From Levilactobacillus hammesii DSM 16381 (GTDB lineage Bacteria; Bacillota; Bacilli; Lactobacillales; Lactobacillaceae), in NCBI RefSeq assembly GCF_001434395.1, contig NZ_AZFS01000016.1, positions 35,994 to 99,993 on the forward strand: 64,000 bases of DNA, in the 5' to 3' direction. The notes under the pieces were generated by a model. The model made no database searches, was not told the DNA's origin, and saw nothing but the letters and a program-made list of their open reading frames with translations. Each line of letters begins with the position of its first letter. Position 1 is the first letter of the stretch. Shown here piece by piece: positions 8,901-17,050 of the stretch. The position numbers and the translations under genes are program-made.

Positions 8901-9263
8901 ATGAGAAATGAGAAGTTGGAATTAACCAAAACCGACTGGCAGCGGGCACAGACGGCCATTTTTAATGAATATGACCGGTTCGTGAAGCAGCTACATGTTG
9001 AGGGCGTGGACTACACGATTCTTCAAGCCCGGCGAATCGTGATTTATCAGGATCTGATTGAAGAATGGAAGCACAATTTACCCACGTTAATGACCGATCT
9101 GGAGGATAATACGCAGGCTCTCAGTGTCTTCACCGATCTCGCGAAGGATGGTCAAAGCCACTTGCTTTCACGTTGTGCGAAGAAGATGGAAAATTGGCCG
9201 GACTACATCCCCTCGCAGCTCACCATTTGGCTGGAGCTGGCTGAGGATGCCGAACGGGAATAA
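8901..9263 (+). CDS. Hypothetical soluble protein, 120 aa
   Basis: A helical, charged protein with no signal peptide or membrane segment. Recognisable stretches are DWQRAQTAIFNEYDRFV, then YTILQARRIVIYQDLIEEW and a C-terminal WLELAEDAERE. I do not recognise a family. ATG 8901 is preferred to 8877 because AAGAGG (8887-8892) is 8 bases ahead. It ends 46 bases before a convergent gene, with a shared terminator between. Confidence 0.65.
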   Translation: MRNEKLELTKTDWQRAQTAIFNEYDRFVKQLHVEGVDYTILQARRIVIYQDLIEEWKHNLPTLMTDLEDNTQALSVFTDLAKDGQSHLLSRCAKKMENWPDYIPSQLTIWLELAEDAERE

Positions 9264-9265
9264 CT

Positions 9266-9302
9266 AAAAAGCGCGTAAGACCACTGGCCCTACGCGTTTT
9301 AT
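9266..9302. terminator. Bidirectional terminator between convergent genes
   Basis: CGCGTA/TACGCG outer stem with a CC/GG inner stem. A T-run follows on the plus strand (GCGTTTTATT) and also on the minus strand (GCGCTTTTTAG). Confidence 0.75.
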
Positions 9303-9308
9303 TCAAAA

Positions 9309-9572
9309 TTAAGGGACAACGGCTCTATCGGCTGTCCAGGTGATCAAGCCCAAGTGATCAAGTCGATTCATGTAAAAACTGAGCTCATCGGTCGTTAGAC
9401 CCAACTCGTTTTGCAAAGCGACCACGGTGACGTTTTCTTCAGGCGCCACGGCAATGGCCAGTAAGGTATGGAGCAAAGTCTCTTCAATCGGATCAAGCTG
9501 GTCAATGACTTGATTTAGTCGGCACGCGAAAGCATGAACCCCATTTTTGAACTTAAATTCCACAATCTTCAT
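9309..9572 (-). CDS. Small winged-helix-like protein, paralogue of 10003-10245
   Basis: An 87-residue protein. Residues ~1-45 (FKFKNGVHAFACRLNQVIDQLD) match the other small gene at 10003-10245 almost position by position. The C-terminal half (LQNELGLTTDELSFYMNRLDHLGLITW) looks like a helix-turn-helix followed by a wing. GGGGGATG precedes the ATG. The function is unknown; a small DNA-binding or adaptor role is an inference from the fold-like pattern only. Confidence 0.7.
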   Translation of the reverse strand: MKIVEFKFKNGVHAFACRLNQVIDQLDPIEETLLHTLLAIAVAPEENVTVVALQNELGLTTDELSFYMNRLDHLGLITWTADRAVVP

Positions 9573-9714
9573 CCCCCAGAATCAATCTATGGCACTAAAA
9601 TGTTCAGCCTTAGCCTATCACCGCTATCATCATTTGCCACCGAAAACGGCTGACTAAGAAAGCGTGATTGACCAACTAACCGCAAAGATCGGTTGCCTGA
9701 AGGAGGCAAAATCA

Positions 9715-9912
9715 ATGGACACACTCATCAAAACAATCCTAGCCAAGGTGGCCAAACTCCCGGCTAAACGCACACTCATGTATGACGTGGAGGGCTTCAC
9801 CGAGGAACAGGTCACTGCGCTAGAAGAACAACTCGCCACTAACACGGCGCTTCACGTGGAGGTCACGGGAACGCGACGTCACCCGGTACTGGAGATTCAT
9901 CAGAAACGTTAA
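9715..9912 (+). CDS. Hypothetical small protein, 65 aa
   Basis: Starts at ATG 9715 with AAGGAGG 8 bases ahead; an in-frame GTG at 9664 lacks a ribosome site. The predicted pattern is helix-strand-helix-strand: a basic N-terminal helix (MDTLIKTILAKVAKLPAKR), then TLMYDVEGFTEEQVTALEEQL, then HVEVTGTRRHPVLEIHQKR. I do not recognise it. A perfect terminator follows. Confidence 0.6.
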   Translation: MDTLIKTILAKVAKLPAKRTLMYDVEGFTEEQVTALEEQLATNTALHVEVTGTRRHPVLEIHQKR

Positions 9913-9964
9913 CTCCCTGATGTTACTTTTTCAGACCAACAAATTCGACAATAATAAATAGTTA

Positions 9965-10000
9965 GGGACAACGCCCAATTGGCTGGCGTTGTCCCTTTTT
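9965..10000 (+). terminator. Strong terminator
   Basis: Perfect 11-bp stem GGGACAACGCC/GGCGTTGTCCC with a 9-base loop and five T, directly after the 65-aa gene and facing the convergent gene at 10003. Confidence 0.9.
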
Positions 10001-10002
10001 GC

Positions 10003-10245
10003 TTACACGTGATTCCCAAAATCCAGTAATTTCAAGCGATCAAACTTATTCAATCGTTGGGCTATCTCCGCCGCTGACAATGAAATTCCGCCCATCGGAA
10101 TGACACAGTCGTTGGTCCAAGACCACTGCGTAATCTGATCGAGTAGCCGAATGTCCTCATCATCTAAATCGTCAATAACCACCGCCAGCCGATCAATAAA
10201 GGCTGTGGCCCCACCGTGAAACGTGAATGCTAATCCCTTCGTCAT
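10003..10245 (-). CDS. Small winged-helix-like protein, paralogue of 9309-9572
   Basis: 80 residues from ATG 10245, set by GGGGGAG 6 bases ahead; the track-length start at 10311 has no ribosome site. The spaced identities F-F-G-AF-RL-VID-LD at residues ~7-31 match the neighbour at 9309-9572. The C-terminal half (LSAAEIAQRLNKFDRLKLLDF) also aligns with that protein's helix-turn-helix-like half. The function is unknown. Confidence 0.65.
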   Translation of the reverse strand: MTKGLAFTFHGGATAFIDRLAVVIDDLDDEDIRLLDQITQWSWTNDCVIPMGGISLSAAEIAQRLNKFDRLKLLDFGNHV

Positions 10246-10599
10246 TGCATACTCCCCCTTGTTAAATCGCCATTTATTTACTTGTAGCGTACCATTGTTG
10301 CCGTTAATCATGTGCTGATTTGACTGCCCTTGGTAGGCCAGTTTATGAACGAACGACGACTAAATCCGATAACTATTCATTTTATAACCTCATAGATTCG
10401 TGGCCAAGCGGCTAACACCACTAATATTTCGAATATTTATTCAAATAGTCCTTTTAATTATTAATTTCACGTAGTATTCTTAGTATTGTCGTGTCTGCGA
10501 CTGAGTTCAGCCCCCACTCTGCGGGTTTAAACCTATAAATCAAGATCGTCCAAACACTGAAGATACTAAAAGCTGATACCTACTTCTGGAGGATTCTTT
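10246..10599. other. Intergenic region with the leader of the zinc-ribbon gene
   Basis: About 350 bases with no ORF. The last ~50 bases (10547-10599) resemble the leader of the gene at 12060. A perfect AATAT/ATATT hairpin lies near 10425-10438. No convincing promoter was identified. Confidence 0.4.
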
Positions 10600-11853
10600 A
10601 TGACTGACAAGCCCAACATGTACTGTATTCATTGTGGAAAGGAGATTCCAGCTAACGTTCAATTCTGTCCCTACTGTGGCACGGATCAATCTAGCGTGCA
10701 ATCAGATAGCGACGCCCCCACATCGGCAGCTGTAACACCTGCTGGGCAACACCCTCAACCAGACCAGCCTCAAAAGATGAACATGCTGACGGCCCTCAAA
10801 CAAGGGTTAACTGAGATGTTCACGATTGGTAAACGGACGAGCCGTGCCGGTTTCTGGTGGTTATACTTAGATATTTTTATCATTGGTTTAATTCTTAACC
10901 TCATACTTTCACCATTACTTAAGCAACTGGCTTTCAGCGGCGACTCTGTCTGGTTACTGTTGCTATTCCTGCTGTCCATCCCCTATGCGGTTACGACAGT
11001 AGCCCTGTTTACAGCAGAAATACGGCGGTTACATGATACCAACCGCTCTGGTCATTTCCTCTGGTTGCTGTTAATTCCATTGGTTGGTCCCATTATCGTC
11101 ATTGTCTTTTTGGCACAGAAAGCCAAGCCGGCCGGCCAACGTTTCGACAAGACAACCCAACCTAAAGCTTGGGTTAAACAATGGTGGACTTGGGTCATTC
11201 TTGTACTCATCGCGGTGGCAACAACGGCCATGTTCAACCTATCGGCGCGTTACATGGATCCCAGTGCTTGGGAACAATCCGCAACCAGCCAAACTCAAAA
11301 CGATGGCAATGCTAAGGCCGAGGACACCGACACAACGGATGATGACGATGACACGGACGATGAAAGTTCCGATGACACCATTGATCTGGGTGATTCGTCC
11401 ATTGACATTGCCGATAAGAAGGCCTATACCACGACTTTCTCTGAAACCTGGTCGGAATCAACCTTTGCCATCGACAAGGTCACGGTCTACAAAACGGATG
11501 GCGACTACACGCAAGGCAGCGGTCACGATAAGACCTCATTTAACGGTGTTGTTAAGGTTCACATGAACATTGATGCTGGTCGCGACATTAACGCCTACCC
11601 ATCGCAAGCGACGCTAAGCACCAACGATGGCCAACAGGTTGACTCCGACCTCGCCGACAGCGATGACTTTGACGGCGAGTTGGACTCGGGGACCCAGTCT
11701 GACGGGAACGTCTACTTCCTGTTACCAACTTTGGACGACGTTTCAGATCTATCCAGCATTCGTCTCAAATGGTCGGCGGATTACGATACCGACGATTATG
11801 ACGATGACAACGCTTATAAAGACTTTGATGTGACGGTGCAGTTGAACCAGTAA
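10600..11853 (+). CDS. Zinc-ribbon, DUF805-type membrane protein with acidic extracellular domain
   Basis: 417 residues. Residues 9-26 form a zinc ribbon (C9xxC12 and C23xxC26). A polar linker leads to a DUF805-like membrane region (~65-185) with the TSRAGFWW motif and four to five hydrophobic helices, including RRLHDTNRSGHFLW. Another transmembrane helix lies at ~195-215. A very acidic Asp/Thr/Ser linker (~235-270) precedes a C-terminal beta-rich domain, presumably outside the cell, resembling DUF4352/DUF5067-type domains. GGAGG is 7 bases before the ATG. The function is unknown; this type of protein is often linked to envelope sensing. Confidence 0.8.
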   Translation: MTDKPNMYCIHCGKEIPANVQFCPYCGTDQSSVQSDSDAPTSAAVTPAGQHPQPDQPQKMNMLTALKQGLTEMFTIGKRTSRAGFWWLYLDIFIIGLILNLILSPLLKQLAFSGDSVWLLLLFLLSIPYAVTTVALFTAEIRRLHDTNRSGHFLWLLLIPLVGPIIVIVFLAQKAKPAGQRFDKTTQPKAWVKQWWTWVILVLIAVATTAMFNLSARYMDPSAWEQSATSQTQNDGNAKAEDTDTTDDDDDTDDESSDDTIDLGDSSIDIADKKAYTTTFSETWSESTFAIDKVTVYKTDGDYTQGSGHDKTSFNGVVKVHMNIDAGRDINAYPSQATLSTNDGQQVDSDLADSDDFDGELDSGTQSDGNVYFLLPTLDDVSDLSSIRLKWSADYDTDDYDDDNAYKDFDVTVQLNQ

Positions 11854-11864
11854 TTGTACTTTGT

Positions 11865-11908
11865 GTTTCCGTCTGGTGACTCTCTGCGGTTCGATTCCGC
11901 GGGGAAAC
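11865..11908 (+). other. Nested hairpin resembling a tRNA acceptor/T-arm minihelix
   Basis: GTTTCC (11865-11870) pairs with GGAAAC (11903-11908). Inside is a T-arm-like hairpin: a 5-bp stem around the 7-base loop TTCGATT, matching the TTCRANN T-loop rule. There is no anticodon arm and no CCA. It could be a decayed tRNA fragment or simply an mRNA hairpin. Confidence 0.3.
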
Positions 11909-12059
11909 ATTGCTCTTTGCCCTGATTAAAATCAGGACATTCCCCCCACTTAAAATCACAGCACAGATTACGCTAGAGACCGATCACAGAACGATGCCAA
12001 CTTTCGTCCACTACCCGATGACGTTAAAAGCTGAGTACATATTTGAGGAGGAGTTTGAA

Positions 12060-12452
12060 ATGACTCGATTAAAAATTAACACTTGGACGGGTATCTTAGA
12101 TATCGTCAACTGCGTTTTGTTCGCACTTTCCTGGTTTGTCATCTTCGGTGCCGCATTCAGTGACGCCAGCAATGGGGGTAGTTCAACCGATTCAGCAGCG
12201 ACGTTCTTCTACGCAATGGCTTGGATTGGCGTAGTCCTGAATATCATTGCCCTGGTACAATCCCGTAAACACAACATCTCACTGGTAGGTTCAGTGTTGG
12301 GAATTATTGGGAGTGCGCTCTTCGGCTTTACTGCTGCGTTAGCCTTCCCAGCAATGGTTGTCCTTATCGTTGCCGCTGTATTCATCATGTTACAGCACCC
12401 TCGTAAAAACTATGTTCCACAGAATGATGACTCACAATCGCGAGCTGACTAG
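12060..12452 (+). CDS. Four-helix membrane protein, 130 aa
   Basis: Starts at ATG 12060 behind GAGGAGGAG; the longer ORF from 11910 covers the leader and is not credible. Hydrophobic segments lie at ~12-35, ~50-70 and two in ~75-118 separated by a Gly, with a polar loop (SDASNGGSSTDS) and a charged tail. I do not recognise a family. Its 5' leader resembles that of the zinc-ribbon gene upstream, so both may be controlled together. Confidence 0.7.
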   Translation: MTRLKINTWTGILDIVNCVLFALSWFVIFGAAFSDASNGGSSTDSAATFFYAMAWIGVVLNIIALVQSRKHNISLVGSVLGIIGSALFGFTAALAFPAMVVLIVAAVFIMLQHPRKNYVPQNDDSQSRAD

Positions 12453-12499
12453 AAAAAATGTTACCGCCACGAAAAAGCTGTGGTGGTAACATTTTTTAT
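12453..12499. terminator. Bidirectional terminator
   Basis: AAAAAATGTTACC-CCAC paired with GTGG-GGTAACATTTTTT, a long stem with A-run and T-run flanks, right after the stop of the membrane-protein gene. Confidence 0.88.
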
Positions 12500-12503
12500 T
12501 CTG

Positions 12504-12538
12504 TAAAACACCCCCACAAGTAAAACTTGGGGAGGTGG
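12504..12538 (-). terminator. Terminator of the 116-aa gene
   Basis: On the minus strand CACC-CCCC-AAGT pairs with ACTT-GGGG-GGTG and is followed by TTTT. It lies downstream of the gene at 12674-13024. Confidence 0.65.
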
Positions 12539-12673
12539 CATTAATTTGTTATCTTACGGCAGAGCTTGAACCCTTTACAGCTGCTTAACCGCATTTTTCC
12601 ACATTTGACGACCGCCAGATACATTAGATTTAAATCCGGGTAGAAATTAAGGTTTAGGAATAAAGTTCTACAA

Positions 12674-13024
12674 TTAACTTTCCATCTGATCACTTGAATT
12701 GTACCGCCGCTTAATGGTGATTTCACATTCTTCAATTTGCTGTTTCTCACGTATCAAATAATCCGCGACCATATGATAAATGATTGCAGCGTCCTGCTCA
12801 AGACCGAAGACGTCATAGATATCGCATAGAGCTGGTAATCCGTTAGCTTCGGCATATGTATTGCACTCCTGAAGTAATGCCACGGTCTTGTCCTCAACTT
12901 TCTCTGCCACGGCATGGTCATCATTAAGAAGATATTCCATGATATACTCTCCCAAAACCTCATAGAGTTTCAGCGCATACGATGTTTCTTGCATTTTACT
13001 AAGCGTAATGATATTAACTGCCAT
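12674..13024 (-). CDS. Hypothetical protein, 116 aa
   Basis: Begins MAVNIITLSKMQETSYALKL after GGAGG with 7-base spacing. A mostly helical acidic protein (DDHAVAEKVEDKTVALLQEC, YDVFGLEQDAAIIYHMVADYL) with two cysteines and no signal peptide or membrane helix. I do not recognise a family. It is isolated between a terminator and a 410-base gap at the left edge of the phosphoesterase island, and could be a phage- or island-type accessory gene. Confidence 0.65.
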   Translation of the reverse strand: MAVNIITLSKMQETSYALKLYEVLGEYIMEYLLNDDHAVAEKVEDKTVALLQECNTYAEANGLPALCDIYDVFGLEQDAAIIYHMVADYLIREKQQIEECEITIKRRYNSSDQMES

Positions 13025-13435
13025 TATTTAACCTCCGATTCGTTGACCGCAACAACCATCAAAAACCATGAAGTGACCGTTAACTACACATTTCTTCTAC
13101 TAAGAATACGCTAATTTTTCACTTTGTCCATCTAATAAGATCCCCGATGATTCTCTTATAGCTTGATGATGTTAAAAAAAGAACCTTCTCTGGATTCCAC
13201 TAAAAAAGATCATTCAATTCTAATTGGTTCACAACCTCAACCGCCAACTCCTGTCCATATTGTGACGCTACGCATGAAGCACTGAACAAGCTCGGAAATA
13301 GAGCTCAGCAACGCCCAGTTGAATTACAATCTGGGTTTGAAAAACACATCTACTTGTACGCTGGGAGTTCACTAGAACAACGTGTATAGCTCCAGTATCG
13401 ATCATTAAAATCCATCCTCAGAATATTATGATTGT
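13025..13435. other. Gap with a possible gene remnant
   Basis: About 410 bases. On the plus strand one frame is open from ~13206 to the TAG at 13387-13389 and contains CPYCDATHEALNKLGN, but it has no start codon or ribosome site. It may be the 3' remnant of a Cys-containing protein gene, or chance. Nothing else was recognised. Confidence 0.3.
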
Positions 13436-14713
13436 TCAAAGATAACCTGTTATCACACGCTCTTGGCGACTATAACGCTGCCCAATATGCATCTCAAATC
13501 GCTGATCTTCCGCTGTCAGAATCAAATAACGAAAGGTTTCGCCGTCAGCATCAGTTAGATTGAAGCTTAAGTTTCGCCCAACAACCACGTCACGATTAAA
13601 CCGATTACGGTGCCCATGAATCGCAATCATTCCTGTTACGTCAGCCGAGTCGGCCCAAGCCTGATCAATGTCACGCGTGTAAACGGAATGCCGACCATCC
13701 CCCAACCCATGGGTCATAACATCGGTCGGCGCCAATGCCACACCTTTCGTCAGTGACTGTGGGTCACACCATTGTGCCACTTGGGTAGGTTCCAACCCGG
13801 CATGACTAAGCAGGAGTTTCTTTCCGGCAAATTTCACGGCATGATAAGTCCCCATGCCATCAATCAATTGATGGATCTCCTGGCGGGTAATCCCAGCTGA
13901 ATTCAGTTGTGGTAAGGTCGTTTGCGAAAAATCATTCGCAGATTGACTGATCCGCTGTTCTTGATACCAAGCTAATAGACGATGCTCGTGATTACCTAAA
14001 ATTTGAAATCCATCATTACGCGCTAACAATGTGCGAATCACCCCCGCTGAATCGGTACCACGATCAATTGCATCCCCTAGGAAAGCGAAAGCCGTACCAG
14101 TCGAAGTTAATTCAGCCTGTTTTTCCTGTAAATTTTGTGCATCGCCATGGACATCACTGAAGATGACCAAGCGATTGATTTTGGGATGAGTCTGTATGAA
14201 TTGAAGTGGACGTTTCAATTCTTCTAAAAACGCGGCCGGGCTAATGACCCTCCCTAGTCCCGTCCAATCGACCGTTTGATAACGTGATAAATACTTGGGT
14301 AGGCGTTGCTTAAATCCATCATCAGAATTTGCAGGACTCATAGATAAATGATTCTCATTTTCTGCCAGAGCATCTACAATGACAATCTCATACCCCCAAG
14401 CATCCCTGACAATATGGCGAAACCAACGCAACGTTTCCCGTGACAAGAGGTTAACGGCAAGAATAATCGGCCCTTGCGCATCGACTCGTTGCCGCATCAG
14501 TTGATCCATCAACCGCTTAACCAAGGGCGCGGCCCCAGAATTAACCGCCGTACCAATGGTGCCATCAGAATGCAGCACCAATTGTGGATTACCAGCAGCC
14601 GCCCATATTCGGGACTCTGTAAGAATATAAGGCTCTAAGCCTGGTTGATCAAACAACCACGTCTCCATCCCTGGTAGCCCTAAATAGGCATAGATTGTCT
14701 TGGTCGTTGCCAA
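13436..14713 (-). CDS. Polynucleotide-kinase-like domain (P-loop lost) fused to PPP-type metallophosphoesterase
   Basis: 425 residues from a TTG start (14713) with GAGGA 6 bases ahead. The N-terminal ~130 residues follow the bacterial Pnkp-type kinase layout: YLGLPG at the P-loop position and ILAVNLLSRETLRWF at the position of the usual DATN-type strand and helix. However, the Walker A reads GLPGMET, without Gly-Lys-Ser/Thr. The C-terminal domain (~180-400) keeps all phosphoesterase motifs: SDVHGD, GDAIDRG, GNHEHR, LSHAGL and HGHRN. I infer an active phosphatase/nuclease half and a catalytically dead kinase half. It is the last gene of a minus-strand cluster of four such enzymes. Confidence 0.85.
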   Translation of the reverse strand: MATTKTIYAYLGLPGMETWLFDQPGLEPYILTESRIWAAAGNPQLVLHSDGTIGTAVNSGAAPLVKRLMDQLMRQRVDAQGPIILAVNLLSRETLRWFRHIVRDAWGYEIVIVDALAENENHLSMSPANSDDGFKQRLPKYLSRYQTVDWTGLGRVISPAAFLEELKRPLQFIQTHPKINRLVIFSDVHGDAQNLQEKQAELTSTGTAFAFLGDAIDRGTDSAGVIRTLLARNDGFQILGNHEHRLLAWYQEQRISQSANDFSQTTLPQLNSAGITRQEIHQLIDGMGTYHAVKFAGKKLLLSHAGLEPTQVAQWCDPQSLTKGVALAPTDVMTHGLGDGRHSVYTRDIDQAWADSADVTGMIAIHGHRNRFNRDVVVGRNLSFNLTDADGETFRYLILTAEDQRFEMHIGQRYSRQERVITGYL

Positions 14714-14791
14714 TACGATTCCTCATTTCTGTAAGTCCACGGTTACTGTCCAACGTGTCCCTCTATTTCAATTGAAGTTGCCTCAAAATAT

Positions 14792-15595
14792 TTATTTAAG
14801 TCTATATTTGGTCCAAACACCATTCATCATTTCAAAGGATGAATAATGTTCATTTTCCGTATCATATTTGAGAATGGGCACAATCCCGCTAGTAACTGAG
14901 TGGCCATCAATAAAGAAATGATTGTCGTGATCCCAATACACTTTACCCAAATAAGCGTTATCGTTAGCAACTTCTTCGGAATGAATATGCCCACTAATAA
15001 TATCCTTGTAAAATTTACCCGTAGTCGCCGGAAATTTACCCGTGAAGATATCATCCATCGTCCCTTGTTTCCAGTATTCCCCGGCCTCTTCATCAATGCC
15101 GGCATGCACATAAATCTGATTTGACCGCTCATAGTATCGCTGCTCCGTCATCTTTTGCTTTAGCCACTTGAATAGCTCCTGGTGCCGAACCGCTTCTACC
15201 ACCTCCAGACGGATCAGTTCATCCACACTAATTGGCTCGCTACTATTCACCTGAGCCCGACTGGCATCCTTAATTTCTTCCAGCTCAGCCGCGCTCAGAA
15301 AACTTTTAACTGTTTTAAAATCTACAAACGATGGCTCAAAAGTCTCCGTATTTTTAGGAAAAAGCCAATTGCAAAACCATTCATCATGGTTCCCAAGTAG
15401 CGTAATCACTTGATTGGGATGAGCTTGTTCGAGAGCCATTATCTCATTTAAAACCTGTAAAGATTCGTTCCCACCATCTACGTAATCCCCAACGAATAAG
15501 AGCTGGTCAGCTGTTTTTAGTTGAATATGGTCTAGTGCCTGCTTCATAGCCACATAGCAACCGTGAATATCACTCATCGCATAGATTATTGACAT
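14792..15595 (-). CDS. Calcineurin-like metallophosphoesterase (second of four)
   Basis: 267 residues; ATG 15595 is chosen over 15619 because AAAGGAA lies 8 bases ahead. PPP-type motifs in order: MSDIHG (~7), VGDYVDGG (~38), LGNHDEW (~72), VHAGID and SGHIHS. The usual arginine of GDxxDRG is replaced by glycine. All metal-binding Asp, His and Asn positions are kept, so activity is likely. Family members include Ap4A hydrolases, serine/threonine phosphatases and nucleotidases; the substrate is not predictable. It sits 78 bases upstream of the kinase-fused enzyme. Confidence 0.87.
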   Translation of the reverse strand: MSIIYAMSDIHGCYVAMKQALDHIQLKTADQLLFVGDYVDGGNESLQVLNEIMALEQAHPNQVITLLGNHDEWFCNWLFPKNTETFEPSFVDFKTVKSFLSAAELEEIKDASRAQVNSSEPISVDELIRLEVVEAVRHQELFKWLKQKMTEQRYYERSNQIYVHAGIDEEAGEYWKQGTMDDIFTGKFPATTGKFYKDIISGHIHSEEVANDNAYLGKVYWDHDNHFFIDGHSVTSGIVPILKYDTENEHYSSFEMMNGVWTKYRLK

Positions 15596-15650
15596 TGTAT
15601 TAATTCCTTTCCTGAGCACCTCTTAGAAATTAGCAAACACACTAGCCCGC

Positions 15651-16457
15651 TTAATCTTCAAATTTGTCAATTAGCATCCCCGTTTCGCTATCGAACACAC
15701 CGATATTCCCCAGATCTTGCAAATCATTTCCGCCAGCTCCGCCATCCATCAAATATCGGGGGAATTCACCCGGATACTGAATCGCGTAAATGGAATTATC
15801 AGTCGATTTAATTTTATCTTCGGGGACCTGACCTTCTGATCGCGCATATTTTCCGGAAATCCAACCATTAGCCGTGTGACCCGTAACGATGCTCATCGGC
15901 AAGGGATTGCGTCCGAATATCCCAAAGCTTGGTGAACCAGCATACCAGTAGTTGGCTCGTAACCACAAGCGATCATGGTCTGAGGTGTCACGAATGGGAT
16001 CAGCTAAGGTCAAATCTAAACCCGCATGCACAAAACAGATCTTTCCCACCGTATACGTTAGTGGCAGGGCGCGTAACCAAGCCAGTAGCTCTGGTTTATA
16101 TGCCAGTATCAGTTGCCGATCTTGACTCACGCTTCCATCGCCACCTAAAGACGCGGCAACGGTTTTTAACGTGTTATCGCCACCAAAAGTTAACCACGCT
16201 TGCCGTTGTTCGTTGGTAAAAAAATTGACCGCTGCCTGTTCGTGATTTCCCATTAAAACGACCGTGTGTTGCGGATCCGCTAGCTGGCGGGCGTGAATCT
16301 TTTCGAGTAATTCAAAACCTTGGTTTGGCCCATAACTGTCAATATAGTCACCATTGAAGACCGTGATGGCTTCTGGATACTGTGTCTGTACCTGTCTTAA
16401 ACGTGCCAAAATTTCGACATGTCCGTGTAAATCTCCCAACGCAATAATAAGCGCCAT
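15651..16457 (-). CDS. Metallophosphoesterase (third of four), paralogue of 17051-17857
   Basis: 268 residues behind GGGAGGGG. Motifs: ALGDLHGH (~6-13), FNGDYIDS (~36), LMGNHEQ, FVHAGLDLTLADP and VTGHTANG. The R of GDxxDRG is replaced by S (GDYIDS), as in the paralogue at 17051. The two share the segment HAGxDLTLADP, a TSxHDxLWxR stretch, a DGG region, and a C-terminus with GNIGVFDxxTG. This points to a lineage-specific duplication within the island. The substrate is unknown. Confidence 0.87.
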   Translation of the reverse strand: MALIIALGDLHGHVEILARLRQVQTQYPEAITVFNGDYIDSYGPNQGFELLEKIHARQLADPQHTVVLMGNHEQAAVNFFTNEQRQAWLTFGGDNTLKTVAASLGGDGSVSQDRQLILAYKPELLAWLRALPLTYTVGKICFVHAGLDLTLADPIRDTSDHDRLWLRANYWYAGSPSFGIFGRNPLPMSIVTGHTANGWISGKYARSEGQVPEDKIKSTDNSIYAIQYPGEFPRYLMDGGAGGNDLQDLGNIGVFDSETGMLIDKFED

Positions 16458-16516
16458 ATTAAGCCCCTCCCTTACTAAAACTATCCTTCAACGTAAACGG
16501 CACCTGTGCACCGTCT

Positions 16517-16933
16517 TTATTCATCAGCATCAAGATCCGCATATCGCTTTTTGACAGCAGCCAGAAAAACTAGCTCTTGTTGAGAATACTCGTCCGCAAA
16601 CTCTTGCACTTCGAAACTACCCGGGTCTTCCGCTAAAAAATGTAAGACTTCATTGAAGGTGTGCGCCTCTTCTGGATAGTTGTGACGGCGAGCATGACTG
16701 TTCCAAAAGTGATAGGTTAAGCCACTTCCGATAAATTCACTCATCACATCATCAATATCACCAATTTCCGGACCATCCCCCACTCGGAACGTCAACCGCT
16801 CTCCGAGGCGCCAGCCAAATTCCTTCCGCATTCTTTTTTCTAACTGGCTTTCCTGGTCTGCCTGCCGGACCCGTTGTAGCGCCAACGTATCTACTACCCA
16901 TAAATTCTTTTTAGGTAAGTAGGTTGGACGCAT
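16517..16933 (-). CDS. Hypothetical protein between the paralogous phosphoesterases; start probably further upstream
   Basis: 138 residues from ATG 16933 (or 139 from GTG 16936). It is an acidic and helical soluble protein containing LWVVDTLALQRVRQADQ and, later, EIGDIDDVMSEF. Its C-terminus is acidic. I do not recognise a family. The only nearby ribosome-like sequence for 16933 is a weak GAAGG. The frame stays open upstream with plausible protein sequence (IIQIWYRNHQDRRFERQY), and a perfect AGGAGG (17015-17020) lies 9 bases before an in-frame ATT at 17003-17005. The true product may therefore be 162 residues with a rare ATT start. Confidence 0.65.
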   Translation of the reverse strand: MRPTYLPKKNLWVVDTLALQRVRQADQESQLEKRMRKEFGWRLGERLTFRVGDGPEIGDIDDVMSEFIGSGLTYHFWNSHARRHNYPEEAHTFNEVLHFLAEDPGSFEVQEFADEYSQQELVFLAAVKKRYADLDADE

Positions 16934-17050
16934 CACGCCTTCGTACTGTCTTTCAAACCGACGATCTTGATGATTTCGATACCATATTTGAATGATCTTA
17001 AAAATGACTAAGAACCTCCTATGACCGATAGTCGACGTCCAAAATTTTCA

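Noticed and set aside
10381..10430. tRNA D-arm-like string GGCCAAGCGGCTAA
   Set aside because: No acceptor, anticodon or proper T-arm can be drawn around it.
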